Below are positions 57,256 through 64,000 of a DNA stretch of 64,000 nucleotides, piece after piece. How positions within the stretch are numbered: position 1 is the stretch's first letter; every line of letters starts with the position of its first letter. Source of the stretch: Gymnopus androsaceus JB14 (taxonomy: Eukaryota > Basidiomycota > Agaricomycetes > Agaricales > Omphalotaceae). Below the pieces are notes generated by a model. That model saw only the letters and a list, made by a program, of their open reading frames with translations, was not told the origin of the DNA and ran no database searches. The stretch lies in contig ML769587.1 of assembly GCA_009733575.1 (NCBI GenBank), forward strand, positions 41,502 through 105,501, read 5' to 3'. The position numbers and the translations under genes are program-made.

Positions 57256-60200
57256 CTACGTTGTCGGAGGGTGCGGCTGGAGCATGTCGCATACCCTGGC
57301 AACTCGCTCTTCGAGGGTTATTGTCGGGTGATTGAGCCGGGTGTCTTCAAGGGCGGCCACAAGTCGAGAAGTGAGCGAGCTCCCGTAGGCGGTGACCCAG
57401 CTATCAGGAACGGCAGTAGACAGATAATCGGCGGTGTCTTGATCTAGTAGAGGAAAGGGAGGAAGATGATAGGGAACCAAAGCATGAGCGAACAACGGAA
57501 GAAGGAATTCTGCGCTACTCACCACCAGGTTCCACATTGGCGTCCATTGAAGCACTACCACCCATTCTACTGATATGTATATCTTCGCACCCTGCGTCGG
57601 CGCATCGCCCTCCACCTGGTATCTCGTATTGACAGAGACGCTTGGAAGAACCAAGAAACTGACTAGCGGTAGCTAATCGAAGAGGACGCAGATCAGGTAG
57701 TAAAGAAGGTGAAAGATGGCGAGACATAAAAAAGGACGACGAAGGTGTATATGATACATTATGCGAAGGAGAGCTAATGTTTGTATGGTTTGGATTGGAT
57801 GAAGATGCAAGTGAGGGGGAAGTCTGAGGATTTAACGATATAATGCTAGAGTCTATTTGAAGAAGTGGTCGAGAGCGCAAAAGAGGGTAAGAATCGAAGA
57901 TAGAAATATACACTGCATGTTCTTCATGCTTTTCTGGTTGCAGGACCTTTTCTTCGGGCTTTAGGTGGTGTTGCAACAGGGCCGGAGTCATCTGCGCACG
58001 AAATAAAGTCAGAACTTCAACGGAACCAATGCGGACGGAGCGAGAAAATCCGCAACGAAAGAAAGAGACGAACTCATGAGACGCACCTGTGCCGACGAAG
58101 ACGAGGCCAGGTCGACGTCGACTGCTTCTGTCACCGGATCTTGCTGTATTTCTGGTGCCTGCAGAAGAAAAAAGCGAACGATAAAGCCAAGTGAGAATAG
58201 AACCAGAGGAAAGGGAAAATATCCTTGCTGCCTGGTCATTCCCGCTCCCGAAAGTCGTCTCACTCTCTGCACGCCAAACTATCAGTAATGTCTAACAACA
58301 AAAAGAACCCGACAAAAACCTTGATTTTCAGTTGTTGCGGTTGTTGAACTTGGAGTATCAGTTGTATCGTTATTACCTGTATCAAATTGAGAAGAAGAAA
58401 AGAAACGAGACTGCATGTTAGTCGGAGCAGCAGTGGTGAAGAGACTACAGAACCCATGTCAATCGTTGAGGGCGCAGTATCTGTCGAAGCTGAGAATCCA
58501 ATCAGTGAAACGCTTGACACATAAGCAGAATGCAACATGCTAGCTGGGTGCTCCGTTGCGGGGGACTCATGAACTGGTGTCGCAAGAGACGTTGTGAGCT
58601 CCTCTTCTTCTTGTTTAACGGCAACGGCGTCAGAATTGCTCATCGCTTCGAGCTTCTGACAAACGGTCAGCCAAAGATCATTAACGAATTCCGTCAAACA
58701 TTACCTTAAGCTTCTTAACACGTCCTTGTTCACGCTCTGCGATCATCTGTCGCATCTTTTGGATTTCTAGTTCTTTTTCCGCTAAAGCTGCAGGCGACAT
58801 TGTTCGATGATTTGATGTGCCGGTGGAAATCGGTGGCGTTGAATATCGACTGCTGGCAGCAGGTTTCGTTGTTTGAACATCGTGACCATCCATTTCACCT
58901 TCGCTGTCGCTCAAGTCGATGACACATCGACGCATTGTACTGATGCTCGCGAAACTACCTCCATTTTTCTGCCTTGTAGAAGAACCATTACGATGCCGTG
59001 GGGCAGCATCAAAGTCGACAAAATCTGCAGCGACAGGACGTTTGCCGCGGCGCTGTGCACCGTTGCTTGGTCCAGAAGTGTCATCGCTAGAAGACGACCT
59101 TCGTGAGACCTGGCCTGAAGTGGAAGCACCCGAAGACACAGGCAGCTCATCGGTCTGCATTGGTAAAGAGGTAGGGGATTCGACCATCACCGATGTAGAC
59201 TCTTGTGGGACAATACTAGGTGTTGAACCAACGAGCGGAAATTCATCAACGTCCATTCTGTCCGAGCGAACAGGTTCAATGCTCTTCAAAAAGTCATCCA
59301 CGCTTTCAGAAGGCACCAAAGACGCCATCTCAACATCCTGGTCGTCGGAAGCCGCAGGTTTTGTTGTTGGTGAAGTTGAACCTCCGTTTTTTCGCGAAGC
59401 TTGAACAGCCTTCCGAGCAAGTAGCTCCTGCCGTCGCTGACGTTCCATATCGTGAAGGGCCGCAGCTCCCGCGGCGTCTCCGGTCGCCTTTCTTGAACGT
59501 TCCTGGCCTGGAGCAGGAGGCTTGAGAGGTAGGCTTGGATGGCCGGAGAGACGTTGACTGCCCGACTCGGATCCCAGAGGGGATGAAACGTGGCTGGGAT
59601 CCCGCAGCAACGCTTTTAGAGTGGAGGGAGAGTATGGAATGATTCCATTGGTGTCAAGATTTACCGGAAGACGTAAATTGAGCTCGCTGAAAACATAGAA
59701 CACGATCTCTCGACTGAGACCACAGTCGATCAGATACTCTGGAGGAACGCCCCAGCCTAAAAGATCAAGGACGATGTCTTTAGCAGTATCATATTGTTCT
59801 TGGTTCACTGAGAGAAATAAAAATCAGCATATGAACCAAATACCGCATTAATGTTGACAAACTTTCTAGTCCAGGCCGAACGTGATCAACATCAACGAAA
59901 TGTACTTTATTATTGGCTTCGAACAATTGCGGTTGCCCAAAAGACTCCGAAGCAGACATAGACACATCGGAAATCCTGTCAAGCAGGTTAGATGGTGACT
60001 CTACTTTTGGAAGGACTGGCGAATGGTCATTATGGGTGCCATCTGGATGCACGTCGGGTGTAGATGGCACAGGACGTTTAATGGGAGAAGAAGAAGGGGT
60101 TGCTGCTAGCTGGCCATTTGCAGCAGCCACTGCCGCTGGCTCAGAATCACTAATCTCGCCGTCCTCGCGTATTTGACCATCTTCCATGTCGATTTGTGGA

Positions 60201-60491
60201 ACTTTGGAAGGCGACTGAGGAGGGAGATTTTCTGGCGGAGATGAAGAAATATCGTCTTGTCCATAGTCTAGTTGCACCGAATTATCGACTGTTGGACGAG
60301 AAAGAGAGCTCAACTGAGCAGCCTGCTCGTTCGGTTTCCGTCGTTTATTGAACCTTTAAAGTGAGAAGAGCAGCAGCACGAAGAGACGATGCTGCATCTT
60401 CAGCAGAAGTGAGAGAATTTGGAGAGGTCGCGGTCTCTGTAACATTCTCAGATGCCATTTCGACATCTGAGCTTTGAGATATGCCTTGCAT
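57256..60491 (-). CDS. Red1/ZFC3H1-like zinc-finger protein
   Basis: Likely an adaptor between RNA decay machinery (nuclear exosome/Mtr4-type helicase) and target transcripts. It starts MQGISQSSDVEMASENVTE at 60491, then a disordered Ser/Pro-rich region (QIDMEDGQIREDGEISDSE). A helical UBA-like stretch follows (YDTAKDIVLDLLGWGVPPE, YLIDCGLSREIVFYVFSEL), then disorder with KRRGKRP-like basic parts and a coiled coil (KELEIQKMRQMIAEREQG). Near the end is the zf-C3H1-type finger LCQYEIPGGGRCADAGCED with C-x..C-x4-C-x3-H spacing, then ADYLSTAVPDSWV and a stop at 57256. Family assignment rests on the terminal finger. One extra A near 60363 is needed to join ALLTL to KRRKPNEQ. Confidence 0.6.
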
Positions 60492-60682
60492 TCTACTGCA
60501 AGGAATCGTATCGAGAGATGACGGAGAAAGAATAAGGGCAAGGGGATCAAAGGACGTTTACTTTTCTCACGATTGGTAATAAACGCTAGCGCACAGTCCT
60601 ACTGTAATATTTACAGGTAATTTACATACTACGCTTAAAATATCCTAATCCCTCTACCCATGAACCCTTGAAAAGAAAATAT

Positions 60683-62405
60683 CTATATTTCGAAAAGCTG
60701 CAAAGAATACATGAGGGTTTGTCGACCACAAGTCTTTGCACGTACCTCGTCGTTTCCCGATGATCTCCTCTCATCCAAGACAACCTCCGCATCCTTCCTC
60801 CAATCCTTCTCGACAACGAAAGCCATGCGCGACTTTAATGACTCCATTGTCATTTCAGGTACAATATACCTATTCCAGTCAGCGAAAGAAATCAGGTTTG
60901 ATAAAATCGACAAACCTTTCGATCGGATTGTCAAGCGCAGCCCTAACTGCAGCCCACAAACCCTCTGCATCGTCTCGCTTTACGTTGTAAACATACGGGG
61001 GTGATTCATACTTCAGCACTTCATGTTGCGCCAACCACTTGTCCCTGTTCTCCGGATCCTCTCTGTCCCAGATCAAGATGGGATTGATAAACGGAACACC
61101 CATACACAACGCATCGTACGGCGTCGGGCTAAGCGCAGGTAAGCCGATTCCAATAAGGACGCGACTAAGACCTAGTTCCCGGAAAAAATCCTCCTGCTGC
61201 ATAAGACCTAGATTTACGATGGGCGTTGGTACCGACGACTCGTATTCCGTGTCATTGAGCATCCCACCGACGAGTGACAAAGGGAAAGGCGGTACTAGTG
61301 ACATTTTCGACCATGCATAATCATTGTGGGAGAAGAAGGATAATAACTTGGCCAGGTATATACGCTCGCCGGGGACGTTCGCTGGTAGGTGTGATGGGTG
61401 TTTTGAGGCAGGTGCGCTCAATACTATATCCAAGGTAGACATTGTCCAGCCAAGAGTATTTTTCTGGCGAAAGCGTCCAAGAGTTACCTAGAGGATGTTC
61501 GGAAACTGGCCAGTAGGCGAAGGAGAGAATTTTCCAAAGCGGTATGCCTAGGGGATTTTCAGGACCTTTGATGCAACGCGGGTCATCGAAACAAGAATAT
61601 GCCTTGTCGCCATTCATAATGATGATCTTGACAAGGTCAGGAAACTGACTGTATACCCGAACGAGTGCTTCGTTGTAAGGTGCGAAGAATGTTGTATATC
61701 CCATTTCCCGTAGAGACCCGAGCTATTGCGATAATGAGTGAACGAGCTTATCAGCATACGAAAATTTCGTACCACGCTCATGGCCCTGTTATGGCTTTAG
61801 ATATCGAGTAAGACGCGACAGAGATTAGAACGTACCAAATATCCTCTCCCGACTTTTCACAGTCCTCGCATATCGCGATGATAAAATGAGAAGGAGACAG
61901 AATAACGATGCTCGTTTGATTTTCTGTACAATCATCGTTGCTCATGCATGCTAGCAGAGCGTGCATTGATTTGTGATTCTCGTTTTCCCAGTTATCTCGA
62001 TGAGGCGAGCCCGGGTAGAGATGCGATAATAGCTCGATACGTGATGCCGATGTCGACTTGACTGTTTGGGAAGGATGGAAGGAAGAAAGCGCATTGCACG
62101 ACAGATCTTGGGAAAAAAACGCGTTTGTAGCGAAGAGCGCGAAAGTCATGAATCAAGACGAGCACTGATGCAGAGAATATTCGAGATCGTTTCCGCAAAG
62201 AGAAAAGCCCACCAAATCGGATACTACATGCCAATAAGTCAACGAAGAAATGGATTCGAGCGTAGTCGTACCTCGCATCCGCGTGGAGAAGAGAATTGTG
62301 GCCGGAGTTGAGCATTCTGAGCGAGAGGACACGCTAAGATAATGGAGGGGAGAGAAAGAAGGCTGCGCTCAGCGCCCAGTGTGTTGAGTACCATAGCATG
62401 ATCAT
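60683..62405 (-). CDS. GT18-family (MGAT5-like) glycosyltransferase
   Basis: Likely a Golgi N-acetylglucosaminyltransferase-type enzyme. A short hydrophobic N-terminus (start about 62405, uncertain) leads to ASRIELLSHLYPGSPHRDN and SIVILSPSHFIIAICEDCE. Then MGYTTFFAPYNEALVRVYS, YSWLDNVYLGYSIE and LAKLLSFFSHNDYAWSKMS follow, and the nucleotide-sugar site region LIGIGLPALSPTPYDALCM, GVPFINPILIWDREDPENR and YVYNVKRDDAEGLWAAVRA. The last exons join IERYIVPEMTMESLKSRMA and GNDELFEI-TAG at 60683. The GVPFINP and P..YDALC motifs match GT18. The N-terminal exons contain a stop or frame break near 62350. Confidence 0.7.
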
Positions 62406-62710
62406 TGATAGGGGCGTATTTAGAGAGACTTGGCACAGCCCAATTTTACAAGTATGTCTCACACAGCGTAAAACGCCAGAATGCCCGAGTGGGAGATTTT
62501 AAGAATTTTTGGAAGTTCTAGGAATTTACCAACAATCTCCGAGCTGAAAATGTACGGATGGGAGATTGTTGTAAATTGTAGAAAGAACGAGAATGTACGC
62601 AAAATATAATAATCTGAGCGCCAATTCGACTTAAGATTTTTTTTTGAGCCATACCGCGGGCCCGTGACGCATACGCGCATCGTTCTAAACCACACCATTC
62701 ATTCTACTCA

Positions 62711-63055
62711 ATGCCAGATGAAACGATCTCATGTACCTGTGCTAGCTGTGCCAAAAAGCATCCTCGGCTTCGCTTTATAACCAGAAACCTTCAAAAGCAT
62801 ATCAAAAAAAACGGACTTCCTCAGCCTCATGCAGCTCCAGCAACAACTCCTACCCCAATACCTCCAGAGGAGATGGATGGAAGGATGGATGGAAGGATGG
62901 AAGGAAATCAAGAAGGTTCAGCCAGAGCAAGTGGCAGAGATGAATCGGATGACGATGATTTTGACATTGGACTCGGGAATGGGTTTGACATGAATGGGAA
63001 TTCGGAGCAGGGTAACCAGGGTCGAAATCAATGCGAACGCACTGCTGAGTGGTAG
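62711..63055 (+). CDS. Short Cys-containing hypothetical protein
   Basis: The ATG at 62711 reads MPDETISCTCASCAKKHPR, then LRFITRNLQKHIKKNGLPQ, a Pro/Thr linker, a repeat from a ggat/gaag microsatellite (MDGRMDGRMEG), an acidic run (DESDDDDFDIG), and a stop at 63055. The CTC-x2-C .. H-x3-K pattern at the N-terminus resembles the start of Tnp2-type transposase proteins common in mushrooms, but no transposase core follows. It may be a transposon remnant or a real small gene. It overlaps the 3' end of the next gene by 28 bp on the opposite strand. Confidence 0.35.
   Translation: MPDETISCTCASCAKKHPRLRFITRNLQKHIKKNGLPQPHAAPATTPTPIPPEEMDGRMDGRMEGNQEGSARASGRDESDDDDFDIGLGNGFDMNGNSEQGNQGRNQCERTAEW
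62870..62912. repeat. GGAT/GAAG-type microsatellite
   Basis: A run of gatggatggaaggatgg units within the coding frame at 62711-63055, translating to repeated MDGR/MEG. Confidence 0.8.
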
Positions 63056-63657
63056 GATTCACGCTTCGCAAGGTGATCCTTCAAGACTGAATTCTCTTGT
63101 TGCAGTACAGTCATGTTGTACTGCAAATTCTGGTTCTCTGTCTCTACCGCAACAAACTCCTGACAGATCTGCGACTTCGTGAACGTTTTGGATGCTGCTG
63201 CAATGAACATCGGCTCAGTTGGCGGGAGAGGACGTGGTTGGGGAGCTGGGAATATGTATTGGATAGAGGTGGGTGGTTCAATTGCTACTGGAGGCGAATC
63301 GGAGCTAATCAACGCAGTGCTCATGGCGGGTGTCATTGGCACAGATTCCGGGATTGAGAATGGAGTGACTGGACCCATGGACAAAGTTTCCGAGCGGCAT
63401 AGTAAAGGTGAGTGATTCTGGCTCAGATGTCCTGTAAAAGGCTCAGGGATATTCTCCAGGACTGGCGACATTGACATCGACATTCCGGCCATGCGCTCAT
63501 CACTACAACTTCGAGGACGACCAATTGCAGGAGAGAAATCAACAGGAGAGTTAGGATCGAGTGCATCCTGAAACTGGCGTGTTAAGGAGCACCCTTGCCC
63601 TTGCAAGAACTGGTCAAGCGATGGCGGAGGAGGGAACGAAGGGATGGGTATGGACAT
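63028..63657 (-). CDS. Hypothetical coiled-coil protein
   Basis: An open frame of 209 codons starts MSIPIPSFPPPPSLDQFLQ at 63657. A Ser/Pro/Met-rich middle (AGMSMSMSPVLENIPEPF) is followed by a short coiled coil (VETENQNLQYNMTVLQQEN, SVLKDHLAKRESYHS) before the stop at 63028. The proline-rich start, the helix near the end and the lack of strong low-complexity bias make it plausible. The function is unknown. It overlaps the convergent gene at 62711-63055. Confidence 0.45.
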   Translation of the reverse strand: MSIPIPSFPPPPSLDQFLQGQGCSLTRQFQDALDPNSPVDFSPAIGRPRSCSDERMAGMSMSMSPVLENIPEPFTGHLSQNHSPLLCRSETLSMGPVTPFSIPESVPMTPAMSTALISSDSPPVAIEPPTSIQYIFPAPQPRPLPPTEPMFIAAASKTFTKSQICQEFVAVETENQNLQYNMTVLQQENSVLKDHLAKRESYHSAVRSH

Positions 63658-64000
63658 CGTGGTATGCGGCGAAGGTTTTGGAGACGCAACCTGGGGGCAT
63701 ACGCGGGGTTATCGGGCGCGTCAACGTTGTCCTGTCAGCGTGTTGGACACTTTGATGTGCTTCTTTATTACTTGAAGTAATTTATCCTTATGCGCATCCA
63801 ATACACTCTTTTATCTACTAATATATTGCTTTGCGCACAAGAAACAAGCTGGAGGAGGAGGAGGAGGAGGGCAGTACTAGTGCTATTACTGGCATTGAAC
63901 ATTTTTTGGAAATTGTCATACATTGTCATTTCTACATTCTACGTACATTCTCGGAACATTGTGTGGTAAATTGACAGGATATTGATACATATTGTGGGAG
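63658..64000. other. Right edge
   Basis: No gene recognised. A gga microsatellite (ggaggaggaggaggagg, about 63852-63869) and a repeated acattgtcat/acattct motif near 63920-63950 are the only notable features. Confidence 0.5.

Noticed and set aside
62711..63055. Complete Tnp2-type transposase
   Set aside because: Only the Cys-rich N-terminal pattern is suggestive; no catalytic core follows within the window.
1..64000. tRNA, rRNA or CRISPR features
   Set aside because: I looked for T-loop-like gttcga boxes with paired arms and for regular short repeats with spacers, and found none that hold up.

Overview
The window reads as nuclear DNA of a mushroom-forming basidiomycete (Agaricomycetes). Almost every gene is cut by many 45-65 bp GT..AG introns. 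The gene families are typical of that group: a fungal NACHT-WD40 NLR, a ZtGT2-type glycosyltransferase, a seven-helix membrane protein, a TPR/F-box protein and a UBC-like/F-box protein. They sit among compact housekeeping genes on both strands. I saw no rRNA, convincing tRNA, CRISPR or bacterial features.

Layout. 0-2.2 kb: no recognisable gene, a TATA-like site and a 64-bp tandem repeat. 2.2-8.0 kb: a multi-helix membrane protein (+), a small predicted secreted protein (+), an unrecognised three-exon gene (-), and a TPR/F-box/leucine-rich gene (+). 7.9-13.5 kb: a small expanded family of putative dimeric alpha/beta-barrel (ABM/EthD-like) proteins, some intact and some decayed. Two copies form a 2.6-kb inverted duplication that also copied the tail of the neighbouring F-box gene. 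13.7-24.4 kb (all -): mitochondrial phosphate carrier, GT2 glycosyltransferase, Hsp90 co-chaperone Cdc37, and a protein joining an E2 (UBC) fold to an F-box. 24.9-29.8 kb: an NLR (+) whose 3' half is almost free of CpG. 30.6-39.4 kb: a Cys-pair hypothetical protein, cyclin Ctk2 (-), importin Kap121/IPO5 (+), and the adaptin-binding protein AAGAB/Irc6 (+). 40.0-44.5 kb: a large disordered protein with a SAM-methyltransferase core. 44.4-48.4 kb: two ~0.9-kb direct repeats flanking an intron-containing, decayed Hsp90 copy. 48.8-50.1 kb: Mcm1-like MADS-box factor (-). 50-55 kb: gene-poor, with a weakly supported secreted protein. 55.2-63.7 kb: Rpn14/PAAF1 (-), Red1/ZFC3H1-like zinc-finger protein (-), GT18 glycosyltransferase (-), and a tail-to-tail pair of short hypotheticals.

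Two features run through the window. Many genes that should be intact, including importin, AAGAB, Rpn14 and Ctk2, need a single-base frame change, most often +1. This looks more like assembly indel error than mass pseudogenisation, so pseudogene calls here are cautious. The NLR carries a sharp change from normal CpG content to a stretch of 1,124 bp with none. That is the most unusual compositional signal I found.

Coordinates of multi-exon genes span first start to last stop, introns included. Exon joins were inferred by eye from GT..AG sites and reading frame.
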